Shown here piece by piece: positions 15,504-24,621 of a DNA stretch of 64,000 nucleotides. The stretch lies in contig JACZJK010000016.1 in assembly GCA_014860575.1 (NCBI GenBank), positions 217,935-281,934 of the forward strand. Direction: 5' to 3'. Under the pieces are notes generated by a model. It was not told the origin of the DNA, did not search any database, and saw only the letters and a program-made list of their open reading frames with translations. Source of the DNA: Bacteroidales bacterium (GTDB lineage: Bacteria; Bacteroidota; Bacteroidia; Bacteroidales; JAAYJT01). Position numbers and translations under genes: made by a program. Position 1 is the first letter of the stretch. Each line of letters opens with the position of its first letter.

Positions 15504-16043
15504 ATGCAAAACACCACATTATTATATAGCCAACTAAAACCTGCCACAATGAGAGGAGATCCGAAACTTTATGAACTTTTTGAGTATTTAAAAATAACCT
15601 TCGATTACTACGAACACCCTCCGGTTCCTACCGTTGAGGAAGCTGCGCTCTATTGGAAAGACATAGAAGCAACCCATTGTAAGAACCTTTTTTTCCGGAA
15701 CCACAAAGGAAACCGGCATTATCTTGTGATCCTTGAGTATACGCATTCATTGGCAATTAAAGACCTCGAAAATCGTCTTAAACAAGGAAAGTTAACTTTT
15801 GCCTCCGCTGAGCGGATGATGAAATATTTGGGCGTTACTCCGGGTTCGGTATCTCCACTTGGGCTTATCAATGATATGGATCACCATGTGCATTTATTCC
15901 TCGATGAGAACCTGCAGAATTCAAAAACCATCAGTTTTCATCCATGCATCAATACAGCCTCGGTGGTGATCAAATACAGTGATTTTCTTCGTTTCCTCGA
16001 CCACCTGGGGAACACCTATGAATATGTTAGGTTGTATGATTAA
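15504..16043 (+). CDS. PrdX/ProXp-ala-type aminoacyl-tRNA editing protein
   Basis: 179 residues of the YbaK/ProX deacylase fold. Visible features are FDYYEHPPVPTVEEA, the lysine-bearing CKNLFFRNHKG, HYLVIL and, later, VTPGSVSPLGLINDMDHHVHLFLD. This order matches the free-standing domain that removes alanine from mischarged tRNA(Pro). The ATG at 15504 is used, but a second ATG at 15549 (MRGDPKLYE) is where most relatives begin, so the first 15 residues may not be translated. It stands alone between two repeat spacers. Confidence 0.87.
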   Translation: MQNTTLLYSQLKPATMRGDPKLYELFEYLKITFDYYEHPPVPTVEEAALYWKDIEATHCKNLFFRNHKGNRHYLVILEYTHSLAIKDLENRLKQGKLTFASAERMMKYLGVTPGSVSPLGLINDMDHHVHLFLDENLQNSKTISFHPCINTASVVIKYSDFLRFLDHLGNTYEYVRLYD

Positions 16044-16044
16044 C

Positions 16045-16235
16045 CTAGGTCATTGGGAATCCACTACTCCAACCAATTAACTAATCAATGCAAAGATCAA
16101 AGTCTATAGAACAAAATCCAAAGTTCAAATACAAAATCGATGTCGTCTGTATATTTACGAATCTTAAATCTGGAATTTTGAATTAATAATTCCATTACTC
16201 CATCACTCCAACCAATCGACCAATTAACCAATTAC
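16045..16235. repeat. Word-repeat spacer between the PrdX and GNAT genes
   Basis: It contains CACTACTCCAACCAATTAA, CAAAGATCAAAGTC, ACAAAATCCAAAGTTCAAA, and a segment near 16167-16190 that is almost identical to 5357-5395. It then has CCATTACTCCATCACTCCAACC-type words and ends in CAATTAACCAATTA. No gene is visible. Confidence 0.65.
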
Positions 16236-16239
16236 ACAC

Positions 16240-16698
16240 TTAACTCTTAACCCATTCAAACATCCTGTAATGCTGGTCTTCCATTTCTAGTGAGCGGTAA
16301 ACCGCCTGCGCATTTTCATTGGTGTGGAATACATAAAGCCTTATTCCTTTAAGACTTTCACTTGCAGAAACCAGTTCTTTGATATGCCTATACATACTCC
16401 TGAAAACACCTTTGCCGCGGAACTCTGGTTTCACATACACCGATTGCAGCCAGATAAATGTTCCGTTGCGCCAGTCGCTCCATTCATATGTGGTGAGCAT
16501 ACAGGCAGCTATCTGATTCCCTGATTCAGCAAAGTAATATTTTCCTTTAGCGGGATCGGCAAATACGGCCTGAACACCGGCAGAAACAACTGTATGCTCA
16601 AGAACCATATTCTCGGTTTCTCTGGCCATTTCTACCTGAAATCCAATGATGTGTTCTGCTTCACCTGGTCTGGCTTCACGCACATTGATAGAATTCAT
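16240..16698 (-). CDS. GNAT family N-acetyltransferase
   Basis: 152 residues. The acetyl-CoA-binding motif A is seen as VYVKPEFRGKGVFRSMY, followed by a C-terminal LYVFHTNENAQAVYRSLE, the usual GNAT strand-helix end. No target can be deduced. The ATG at 16698 (MNSINVREARPGEAE) gives a standard start. It lies downstream of the metallophosphoesterase gene on the same strand, 58 bases away, and might be co-transcribed. Confidence 0.85.
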   Translation of the reverse strand: MNSINVREARPGEAEHIIGFQVEMARETENMVLEHTVVSAGVQAVFADPAKGKYYFAESGNQIAACMLTTYEWSDWRNGTFIWLQSVYVKPEFRGKGVFRSMYRHIKELVSASESLKGIRLYVFHTNENAQAVYRSLEMEDQHYRMFEWVKS

Positions 16699-16756
16699 TT
16701 GTTTGTTGTTTGATGGTAATCAACTAAGCAAAAACTTGTACCAATTTTAAGTTTTG

Positions 16757-17917
16757 TTATTCTGAAAACCTTAGCCGGATGTTAACGATTTCCGGCCTGG
16801 TACCAATCCTTACAGGAGGCCCCCAGGTTCCAACACCAGACGACACATACACATGCATCCCGGATTTGTTAACATATCCATATCCAACCTCATAAATGGC
16901 GTCAATTATATAATTAAGTGGCCAGATTTGTCCGTTATGTGTATGACCTGACAAGTGCAGGTCAATACCGTTTTCAAGGGATTCGTTGAGTGTAAAAGGC
17001 TGGTGATCCATCAAAATCAAAGGATATTCCTTGTTTATCGCTGCCATAATAACCGGCAGATCTTTTCTGGGCTTACCTGAGAACCTGGGCTTATCGCGGT
17101 CTTCGCGGCCTATCAGATAAAAACTGTTTTCAATGAGTACTGCGCTATCGCGAATCATTTGTACTCCATGTTTCTCAAGGTAATCCACGGCCGGGTCAAC
17201 ACCGCCAATATATTCATGATTACCGGTAACAGCATACACACCCAGTTTTGATTTTAATTGCTTCAGACCCGAACCGAGATTTTTTTGGATTACAGGATTA
17301 AGATCTTCATCAAAGACATCCCCAGCCATTAAAATTAAATCGGGGTTCAAACCATTAATTTTGTTAACAATTCGATCCATATGCCTGTTTGCAAGAATAG
17401 AACCGAGGTGAAGGTCTGACACCAATGCTATGTTAAGTTCTTTGAAATTGCCTGCTGGTTTTGGAATGGATAAAGTGAACTCACGTATTACTGGTTTTCG
17501 GGCATTGAAAGCCCCATAGGTAATCATTATTCCGATTACAGTAATTACACTTAAGAGAAGATAACGCTTAAAAGCATAAAGGTTGCCTGTAATGAAGGAT
17601 GGTATAAACGGTAGGTAATAGTCAGCCAGGCGGATGATATCAATAAGCAGAACAGCCAGGAGGAAATAAAGCATAGCTGCCAGCCAGTAGGATCCAATAA
17701 TGGTAATACCCATTGTAAGTTCCGATAACCAGATTTTTTCAAGAAATCTCCCGGCAATAAAGGAAAATGCTAGCATCCAGAAACCAATCTTAAAATACAA
17801 TGCCAACCCCTGGGTTCCGGGGAGTGCCATGCTGAGCCTGGTAAACAGATAGTAGTGTACTGAAAAGTAAATAGTAAAAACGATTGAGAAGAAAATGAGA
17901 AAGGCCATTGATTTCAT
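16757..17917 (-). CDS. Membrane-anchored metallophosphoesterase (YkuE/YaeI-like)
   Basis: 386 residues. About four hydrophobic segments occupy residues 1-140, then a calcineurin-like phosphoesterase domain shows the metal-binding blocks SDLHLGS, GDVFDE, GNHEY, a late MDHQPF and SGHTHNGQ. Related YaeI/YkuE proteins hydrolyse UDP-diacylglucosamine or other phospho-lipids at the membrane; the substrate here is not known. The ATG at 17917 starts the first membrane helix. It is divergent from the ECF sigma gene. Confidence 0.88.
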   Translation of the reverse strand: MKSMAFLIFFSIVFTIYFSVHYYLFTRLSMALPGTQGLALYFKIGFWMLAFSFIAGRFLEKIWLSELTMGITIIGSYWLAAMLYFLLAVLLIDIIRLADYYLPFIPSFITGNLYAFKRYLLLSVITVIGIMITYGAFNARKPVIREFTLSIPKPAGNFKELNIALVSDLHLGSILANRHMDRIVNKINGLNPDLILMAGDVFDEDLNPVIQKNLGSGLKQLKSKLGVYAVTGNHEYIGGVDPAVDYLEKHGVQMIRDSAVLIENSFYLIGREDRDKPRFSGKPRKDLPVIMAAINKEYPLILMDHQPFTLNESLENGIDLHLSGHTHNGQIWPLNYIIDAIYEVGYGYVNKSGMHVYVSSGVGTWGPPVRIGTRPEIVNIRLRFSE

Positions 17918-18006
17918 TATTTGTGATATAGTCTGATGCTCTAGAACGCTGGAATAATCATTAAGTTTGCATACCGGAAGATATTTTCATTCATTTTTTT
18001 AAATAT

Positions 18007-18022
18007 CTTAGGATCTCCTAAG
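18007..18022. promoter_or_regulatory. Palindrome before the ECF sigma gene
   Basis: CTTAGGA-TC-TCCTAAG is a perfect 7-bp inverted repeat with a 2-base centre. It overlaps TAAGTTTA (18019-18026), a one-mismatch -7 box. The size fits a dimer-binding operator or an ECF-specific promoter element controlling the locus; the bound protein is unknown. Confidence 0.4.
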
Positions 18023-18048
18023 TTTACCTCAGAAAGCAAACGCTTAAA

Positions 18049-18609
18049 ATGGATAATGAAGACGCCAGATTACTGGAATTATTTAAAACAAATGAGCGCG
18101 AAGCTTTCAGGGAACTTTTTATCCGCTATTATAAACCAATGGTATTGGCTGCTAAAATTTATTCCAACAATGCTCAGGAAGCGGAAGACCTTGTGCAGCA
18201 GGTTTTTGTGAAAGTATGGGAAGAAAAGCTTTATAACCGGATTAATACCTCTTTTAAGCGCTATTTGCAGGTCTCTGTTCGAAATGCCTGTTTCAATCAG
18301 ATTGCAAGTATTAGGGCAAAGCCTGCCATTGAGCGGGATATGAGTGAAGATATGCTAATCGGTCAGGCAATTGACTTTATGCTCATCCGTGAAGAGGTAC
18401 AGATATTTGAAAAAGCCTTCGATGCATTGCCCATGCAAAGCAGGGTGGTTTTTGAACTGGTTTATTTTGAAGATCAGCCTTATAAAACAGCGGCACAAAC
18501 ACTTAACCTTTCGCTGAACACCATTAAATCGCATCTCCGCAATGCAATCCGTATCCTGAAAAACAGCCCTGTCATAAATAGTTATTATAGCGATAGAAAA
18601 AAATCCTGA
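18049..18609 (+). CDS. ECF RNA polymerase sigma factor (Bacteroidota SusCD-associated)
   Basis: 186 residues. Region 2 is seen as FRELFIRYYKPMVLAA and AEDLVQQVFVKVWEE (about 22-62), and region 4 as LPMQSRVVFELVYFE with a helix-turn-helix TAAQTLNLSLNTIKSHL (about 125-175). It is followed 44 bases later by a FecR-type anti-sigma factor and then SusC with an STN domain. By family knowledge, ligand binding at SusC is relayed through the STN domain to FecR, which releases this sigma factor to transcribe the uptake genes. A palindrome precedes the gene. Confidence 0.93.
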   Translation: MDNEDARLLELFKTNEREAFRELFIRYYKPMVLAAKIYSNNAQEAEDLVQQVFVKVWEEKLYNRINTSFKRYLQVSVRNACFNQIASIRAKPAIERDMSEDMLIGQAIDFMLIREEVQIFEKAFDALPMQSRVVFELVYFEDQPYKTAAQTLNLSLNTIKSHLRNAIRILKNSPVINSYYSDRKKS

Positions 18610-18653
18610 TACAGGCTCACCCTTTTTCTATTTAATATTGTCATTAGTTTATC

Positions 18654-19841
18654 ATGAAAGAATTAAACGAAACTCCTCCTATCCCGGATGTTATATTACA
18701 ATTTCTCACCCAACAAGCTTTGGGCAAACTGGATCATACCGATTTGGGATTGCTTGAGCAGTGGATAGAACAGAATCCTGAGAGGATTGATGAGTGCATT
18801 GCATACAAAGGCCAGCTGAAAAAATATTACTGGATTTATCTTTCAAAATCTGCGAAAGAACCAGAAACAATCATTGACGGTTTACTTGGCAAAAGGCAAC
18901 ACCAAAGTAAAACAAGAGCAATGCTAATCAAACTTCTGCCCTATGCAGCAGCATTGTTTACGCTTGTTGGGCTGGGGTGGTTTCTACTTCAATTTAACAA
19001 CGATACAGAATCTTCGATTGCTCAAACCGAATTGAAAGTTTTGGAAAGATACAGTAATGCTGTACTTGTTTTATCTGATGGCAAGCAGATAGTTCTTGAT
19101 GACGAAAGTACTCATCTGTCTGGCGAGAACGGAGTTCGCATTACCAATCAACCTGGTGAGTTTTTGCGTTATGATCAGGAAGCGGTAGGTGGTGATGCAC
19201 CCCGTATGAACCGTCTGATCGTTCCGGCCGGCGCCCGCTATCAACTGCAGCTGGCTGATGGCACCCGTGTCTGGATGAACTCCAGGTCAGAACTTGAATA
19301 TCCTGTTGCTTTTTCAACGGATTTGCGCAGGGTCAAACTCAGCGGCGAAGCTTTTTTTGAGGTGATGACCAATTCTTCAGCGCCATTTATCATTGAAGCA
19401 AATGGATACGAAGTCTTGGTTCATGGAACTGCTTTTAATGTTTCGGCTTACAATGACGATAATTTTATTCAAACCACCCTGGTTTCAGGGGTAGTGGAAA
19501 TGAGCAGCCGCGAAGGATTGGCATATAAGCTCAATCCAGGGCAAATGGCCATGTTTTCTCATCAAAGCCAGAAATTTGAGATCGGATATGTTGATACAAG
19601 ATTATTCACTTCCTGGAAAGAAGGCGTTTTACATTTTAACAAAATAAGCCTTCAAGATTTAGCCACCAAGCTGGAACGCTGGTATGATGTTGAAATCAGT
19701 TTTGAAAACGAACTGGCAGCCGGTTTTCAGTTCAGCGGTGCCATGGAAAATTCACGCGAAATCCGATTCCTGCTCGATCTGATAGGCCGGGCTGCAAATG
19801 TGGAGTTTGAAATAAACGGGAAACAAATAATTGTGAAATGA
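18654..19841 (+). CDS. FecR family anti-sigma factor
   Basis: 395 residues. A cytoplasmic N-terminal part (1-90) would hold the sigma factor. One membrane helix follows (about 95-114, LFTLVGLGWFLLQF), then the periplasmic FecR domain with IVPAGARYQLQLADGTRVWM and LSGEAFFEV. The C-terminal DUF4974-type secretin/STN-like domain starts near ISLQDLATKLERWYD. The ATG at 18654 is the first start after the sigma gene. It belongs to the regulatory triad sigma-FecR-SusC and should receive the signal from the STN domain of the adjacent SusC. Confidence 0.94.
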   Translation: MKELNETPPIPDVILQFLTQQALGKLDHTDLGLLEQWIEQNPERIDECIAYKGQLKKYYWIYLSKSAKEPETIIDGLLGKRQHQSKTRAMLIKLLPYAAALFTLVGLGWFLLQFNNDTESSIAQTELKVLERYSNAVLVLSDGKQIVLDDESTHLSGENGVRITNQPGEFLRYDQEAVGGDAPRMNRLIVPAGARYQLQLADGTRVWMNSRSELEYPVAFSTDLRRVKLSGEAFFEVMTNSSAPFIIEANGYEVLVHGTAFNVSAYNDDNFIQTTLVSGVVEMSSREGLAYKLNPGQMAMFSHQSQKFEIGYVDTRLFTSWKEGVLHFNKISLQDLATKLERWYDVEISFENELAAGFQFSGAMENSREIRFLLDLIGRAANVEFEINGKQIIVK

Positions 19842-19845
19842 GAAA

Positions 19846-19871
19846 CCGGGAAATGCTGCAACATCTCCCGG
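19846..19871 (+). other. Hairpin between anti-sigma and susC
   Basis: CCGGGA and TCCCGG pair, with an inner ATG/CAT extension across one mismatch and a 6-base loop. There is no T-run, so it is more likely an mRNA-stabilising or attenuating hairpin ahead of the highly expressed susC than a true terminator. Confidence 0.35.
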
Positions 19872-19942
19872 CCAGTCAAAAATCAAAACCCCGAAACAGT
19901 GAAATCAGAGTAACAAATGATTAATAACCTAATTACAAAAGT

Positions 19943-22900
19943 ATGAATAAAAAACTACGAAAACGTGGCCCATACAGGTGGAACGTCTTCAAAATTATTG
20001 TGATCGGTATGAAGATTTTCATGTTACTCACTTTTATTGGCACGGTTCAGGTAAGTGCATCACTTTATTCGCAGAACAACCTGATTAGTCTCAATTTGAA
20101 GAATGCCACAGTTTATGATGCTGTGAACGAAATTGCTCATCAATCGGAATTACTCTTCATTTTTCATGAAACGGATGACTTGGCGGTCAGACGGATAAAC
20201 ATTGATGTGAAGTTGGTGAGCCTTGATCAAGCCATGAAGGAAGTGCTCAAGAACAGTCAACTGGAGTATGATCTTGTTGAGAATTACATTGTTGTTAAAC
20301 CTGTTGCGGTGACTGCTGAAGCGGGAACAATTAAGCCTCAGCAACAGGAAAAAATTACCATCAGCGGGGTTGTGACCTCATCCGAAGATGGCGCCACCAT
20401 CCCGGGAGTTACCATATTGGTTCGCGGTACAAAAGCAGGAACAACCACCGATCTTGACGGCAATTACCAGATTGATGTTTCGCCTGAAAACACCCATCTG
20501 GTTTTCTCATTCGTAGGAATGATCACCCAGGAAGTTGCCATCAATAACCGTTCAGTAATCAATGTGGTTCTTGAACCGGCAGTTCTTGACCTAGGCGAGT
20601 TGGTTGTTGTGGGTTATGGCACTGAATCAAGCCGACTGGTTTCTGGTTCATTGGGTGTTGTTAGCGATGCAGAACTTCGTGAAACACCATTGAAAACCAT
20701 TGATGGTGTTTTGCAAGGCCGTTCGGCCGGGGTCTATATCAGCCAGAACTCTGGTACTCCCGGTGGAGCAAATTCAGTAAGAGTAAGGGGCAACAGTTCC
20801 ATTTCAGCCGGAAATGAACCGCTGTATGTAATTGATGGCATCCCGATGACTAGCGGTAATTACGGACAGATTGGTTTTTCGGGTCAAAGCATAAATGCAT
20901 TGTCTGACATTAACCCAAACGATATTGAGTCCATCACAATTTTGAAAGATGCGTCAGCCGCAGCCATTTACGGCGCGCGTGCTACCAATGGTGTCATTCT
21001 GATCACCACACGCCGGGGCAATCAGCAACGAACCAATATCAGTTTCAATGGTTCATGGGGATGGCAGGAAGTTGCAAAACAACTTGAAATGCTGAGCGCT
21101 GATCAATGGCTTGAATATATGAACAAGCAGCCGGATCCAACCAATCCTGTTGACATCAATTACCTCAATGAAATATTCAGGGTTGCTCCAATGAACAGTT
21201 ACGAATTGTCAGCCTCGGGAGGGGATGAGAAGACACAGTTTTTCATATCAGGGAACTATTTTGATCAGACCGGTATCATCCTTGGAACCGATTACCAGCG
21301 TTTGAATGGCAGGATGAACCTGGATCACCAGTTAAACAGGAACATTAAAATTGGAGGGAGCCTGGGCACAAGTTATTCCATGAATAACAGGGTTGAAGGC
21401 GACAGGTCGCTACATGGAGTGCTTCCAAATTCCATATCACGGCCACCGATTTATCCCATCTACAACGAGGATGGCACTTATAATCAGGATGGTTTTTTTG
21501 CGAACCCAATTGCAATAGGAAAAGAGGCAATCAATGAAGCACATTCCTATCGAACCATTGGAAACGTTTTTGCCGATATCAGAATTCTTGAAAACCTGTC
21601 TTTTAGCTCGAGATGGGGAATGGATTACCTGAGTTTGCGCGAACATAGTTATGACCCGGTTACCACACGGCAGGGAGCTACAACCAATGGACTTGGAATT
21701 GAGGCACAAACAAATGTCCTGAATATTGTTTCGAATAATCTCTTCAGATATACCAACACCTTCAGCAGCTTGCACAATGTCGAAGCCCTTGCAGGCTATT
21801 CTTTTGAAATGTTCAAACGCCGCAATCAGTACGCCGAAGGAATAGATTTTCCGAATGCATATTTCCAATACCTGCTTGATGCCGGAACCATTCGTCTGGC
21901 TGATGCCAGGGCCACTGATCGCGGAATCAATTCTTATTTCGGGCAATTGAAGTATAATCTCGATTATAAATACATCATTTCACTAAGTGGTCGTTTTGAT
22001 GGTTCTTCAAAATTCGGGACTAATAACCGCTATGGTTTCTTTCCTGCAGCCTCACTCGCATGGCGTCTGAGCGAAGAAGCATTTTTTCAGGATATGAACC
22101 TTGCTGTTAACGAATTCAGGTTGAGAACCAGTTACGGGCTCACAGGAAATGACGGAATACCCGATTTTGCTTATATGAACCTTTACAGTGGCAGAGCAAA
22201 TTATCTCTCAAGACCAGGCATTGCTCCGGCAGGCATGGCAAATGATCTTCTTAAATGGGAAACCACCACCCAATTTAATGTTGGGGCCGATGTTGAATTT
22301 TTTAAAGAAAGGATCGCTCTTTCAATTGATTATTATTATAACGTTACCAGTGATTTGCTTTTTAACCGGCCAATCTCGCCGACCAGTGGCTTCAGTTCAA
22401 TCACCACCAATATTGGTGAACTAGAAAACAAGGGAATGGAACTTTCACTGAATACAGTAAATGTCAAAGCAAGCAATTTTAAATGGGAATCGAAATTTAA
22501 CGTTAGCCACAACAAGAATAAAATTCTTTCACTATACAAAGATCAGAACCTGCTTGATCTCGACAGGTATAGCCCAAGCGCAGTGATTGTTGGCCAGCCG
22601 ATGAGCGTTTTCTTCGGTTTCCGCAGCCTGGGTGTTGACCCCAGCACCGGCGATCTGGTTTTTGATGATGTTGATGGCAACGGCGTTATAAATTCTAACG
22701 ACCGTGTGGTGATTGGCGATCCTAATCCATTGTTTACAGGAGGTTTCTCCAACTCATTAACTTACGGACAGTTCGACTTAAGTTTCTTCATCCAGTTTTC
22801 CTATGGCAACGATATTTTTAATGCCTCCCGCATCTTCACAGAAGCCATGACTTTTGCCGATGAAAACCAAAGTGAAGCGATTTTGAGGCGTTGGCAAAAT

Positions 22901-23230
22901 CCTGGCGACATCACCGATATTCCACGTGCTGATGCTGACAACATCAATTCAAACAATCGAATTTCTTCCCGCTTCGTGGAGGATGGTTCATACGCAAGGT
23001 TGAAAAACATTACCCTGTCCTATTTAATGGACAAGAGATTAATTGAAGGTATTGGAGTCAGAAGCGCCCGTATTTATATATCAGGAGCCAACCTGTTCAC
23101 CATTACCAATTACTCGGGCATGGATCCGGAAGTCAATTACAGGGGTGATAGCAATCTGCTCAGGGCAACCGATTTCTTCACATATCCACAGGCTAGGACA
23201 TACACCATTGGAATCAATTTAGGACTTTAA
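19943..23230 (+). CDS. SusC/RagA-type TonB-dependent outer-membrane transporter with STN domain
   Basis: 1095 residues. A signal segment (about 15-45) is followed by an STN signalling domain (about 48-120; SLNLKNATVYDAVNEIA), a carboxypeptidase-like repeat domain (about 135-215; GTKAGTTTDLDGNYQID) and the TonB-box-like LGELVVVGYGT. The plug with GRSAGVYIS and GARATNGVILITT then leads to the beta-barrel ending in TYTIGINLGL. With SusD it forms a lidded import complex for large oligomers. The STN domain marks it as a transducer to the neighbouring FecR/sigma pair. The nearby peptidases, not sugar enzymes, suggest a peptide-like cargo. Confidence 0.95.
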   Translation: MNKKLRKRGPYRWNVFKIIVIGMKIFMLLTFIGTVQVSASLYSQNNLISLNLKNATVYDAVNEIAHQSELLFIFHETDDLAVRRINIDVKLVSLDQAMKEVLKNSQLEYDLVENYIVVKPVAVTAEAGTIKPQQQEKITISGVVTSSEDGATIPGVTILVRGTKAGTTTDLDGNYQIDVSPENTHLVFSFVGMITQEVAINNRSVINVVLEPAVLDLGELVVVGYGTESSRLVSGSLGVVSDAELRETPLKTIDGVLQGRSAGVYISQNSGTPGGANSVRVRGNSSISAGNEPLYVIDGIPMTSGNYGQIGFSGQSINALSDINPNDIESITILKDASAAAIYGARATNGVILITTRRGNQQRTNISFNGSWGWQEVAKQLEMLSADQWLEYMNKQPDPTNPVDINYLNEIFRVAPMNSYELSASGGDEKTQFFISGNYFDQTGIILGTDYQRLNGRMNLDHQLNRNIKIGGSLGTSYSMNNRVEGDRSLHGVLPNSISRPPIYPIYNEDGTYNQDGFFANPIAIGKEAINEAHSYRTIGNVFADIRILENLSFSSRWGMDYLSLREHSYDPVTTRQGATTNGLGIEAQTNVLNIVSNNLFRYTNTFSSLHNVEALAGYSFEMFKRRNQYAEGIDFPNAYFQYLLDAGTIRLADARATDRGINSYFGQLKYNLDYKYIISLSGRFDGSSKFGTNNRYGFFPAASLAWRLSEEAFFQDMNLAVNEFRLRTSYGLTGNDGIPDFAYMNLYSGRANYLSRPGIAPAGMANDLLKWETTTQFNVGADVEFFKERIALSIDYYYNVTSDLLFNRPISPTSGFSSITTNIGELENKGMELSLNTVNVKASNFKWESKFNVSHNKNKILSLYKDQNLLDLDRYSPSAVIVGQPMSVFFGFRSLGVDPSTGDLVFDDVDGNGVINSNDRVVIGDPNPLFTGGFSNSLTYGQFDLSFFIQFSYGNDIFNASRIFTEAMTFADENQSEAILRRWQNPGDITDIPRADADNINSNNRISSRFVEDGSYARLKNITLSYLMDKRLIEGIGVRSARIYISGANLFTITNYSGMDPEVNYRGDSNLLRATDFFTYPQARTYTIGINLGL

Positions 23231-23242
23231 CTGAACACAAAT

Positions 23243-24601
23243 ATGAAAAAACTAATCTATATTTCTTTGTCATTGATCCTGTTCTTTGGATCGTGCGAAG
23301 TGCTTGATGTTCAACCGTATCATTCCATACCGGCTGAGGATGCTATTACCAATGCTGCACAGGTTGAGAGTGCAATCATCGGCTGTTATGATGCCCTGCA
23401 AAGTGATGGTTATTATGGAGTTAACTATCTTGTATTTGGTGATCTACCTGCTGATAATCTTTCCCATGTGGGTGTTACAGTAACCTGGGGGGAGTTTAAC
23501 AACAATTCTATCCTGGCCGATAATGGCCTTGTTGAAAGCACATGGGCAGCAATCTATCGCATGCTTAGCAGGGTAAATAATACAATTGACAAAATTCCCC
23601 AGATCGGTTCGGACAAGATGTCGGATAACGAGAAAGCTACTGCCCTTGCAGAATTGAAATGTTTGAGGGCTTTAGGGCATTATGATTTAATGCGCCTATT
23701 TGGCCCGATCACTATCCGCGACAAAGCCGTTGGAAACGATGAGGAAAGTCTTAATCCTCCACGGCATTCTATTGAAAATGTGCTTATTTTGATCAATAGG
23801 GATTTGGATGATGCTATTGCCGGCCTTCCTTCGACCATTGTCAGGGGCAGAGTTTCAAAACCTGCCGCTCAGGCGCTAAAAGCACGGGTGGCATTACACC
23901 AGTATTACATTACACAATCCACTCCATTTCTTGATCAGGCCATTGACTATGCCACACAAGTTATCAACCATTCCGGTTTGCAACTTGAAACGGATTATGC
24001 AATCCTTTTTAATGTTGAGGTCGAAAATAATAGTGAAGGAATATTCCAGATAGTTTACAATGATCAGGACCGAAATCTCATTGCACGTTACTTTGCCCAT
24101 ACTTCGGTGGAGGGCAGGTATGAATTTTCGCCCACCCCATTTTATCTTACAGCTTTCCATCCGGATGATGTAAGGAAAGATATTTCCGTTAAAATGGCCG
24201 GAGCTGCCCCGTATGCTGTGAAAGCGAATGATGTTGCTTCCGGTACCGATCCGGTTTATGTACTTCGTCTTGCTGAAATGTATCTTATAAGAGCCGAAGC
24301 ATCAACACTTCTGCAAAGGAGCACTGATGAAATCCTCAGCGATATAAATGCAATCAGGGAAAGGGCCGGGTTGCAGCCTGCAAATATTACAAGCTATGCC
24401 GGCCTGAAATTGGAGATAGAGTCGCAACGGCAAAAGGAATTTGCTTTTGAAGGACATCGTTGGTTCGACCTCGTAAGAACCGACCGGGCAATTGAAGTGC
24501 TTGAAAAGGTGAACAGCAGAAATCAATACTTTTTTCCGATTCCTCAAGCCGAGATTATTGCTAACGATAATCCCGGAATGTATCAGAACGGTGGTTATTA
24601 A
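23243..24601 (+). CDS. SusD/RagB nutrient-binding outer-membrane lipoprotein
   Basis: 452 residues starting 12 bases after susC. A lipoprotein signal ends at ILFFGSC, so Cys18 would be lipidated. SusD features are an N-terminal LDVQPYHSIPAEDA, TPR-like helices (LAELKCLRALGHYDLMRLFG) and the C-terminal QRQKEFAFEGHRWFDLVRT followed by YFFPIPQAEIIAN. It is the surface lid of the SusC transporter and decides ligand capture. The ligand cannot be read from sequence. It is slightly shorter than many polysaccharide SusDs. Confidence 0.95.
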   Translation: MKKLIYISLSLILFFGSCEVLDVQPYHSIPAEDAITNAAQVESAIIGCYDALQSDGYYGVNYLVFGDLPADNLSHVGVTVTWGEFNNNSILADNGLVESTWAAIYRMLSRVNNTIDKIPQIGSDKMSDNEKATALAELKCLRALGHYDLMRLFGPITIRDKAVGNDEESLNPPRHSIENVLILINRDLDDAIAGLPSTIVRGRVSKPAAQALKARVALHQYYITQSTPFLDQAIDYATQVINHSGLQLETDYAILFNVEVENNSEGIFQIVYNDQDRNLIARYFAHTSVEGRYEFSPTPFYLTAFHPDDVRKDISVKMAGAAPYAVKANDVASGTDPVYVLRLAEMYLIRAEASTLLQRSTDEILSDINAIRERAGLQPANITSYAGLKLEIESQRQKEFAFEGHRWFDLVRTDRAIEVLEKVNSRNQYFFPIPQAEIIANDNPGMYQNGGY

Positions 24602-24621
24602 TTATTATTAAACCTTTCATT

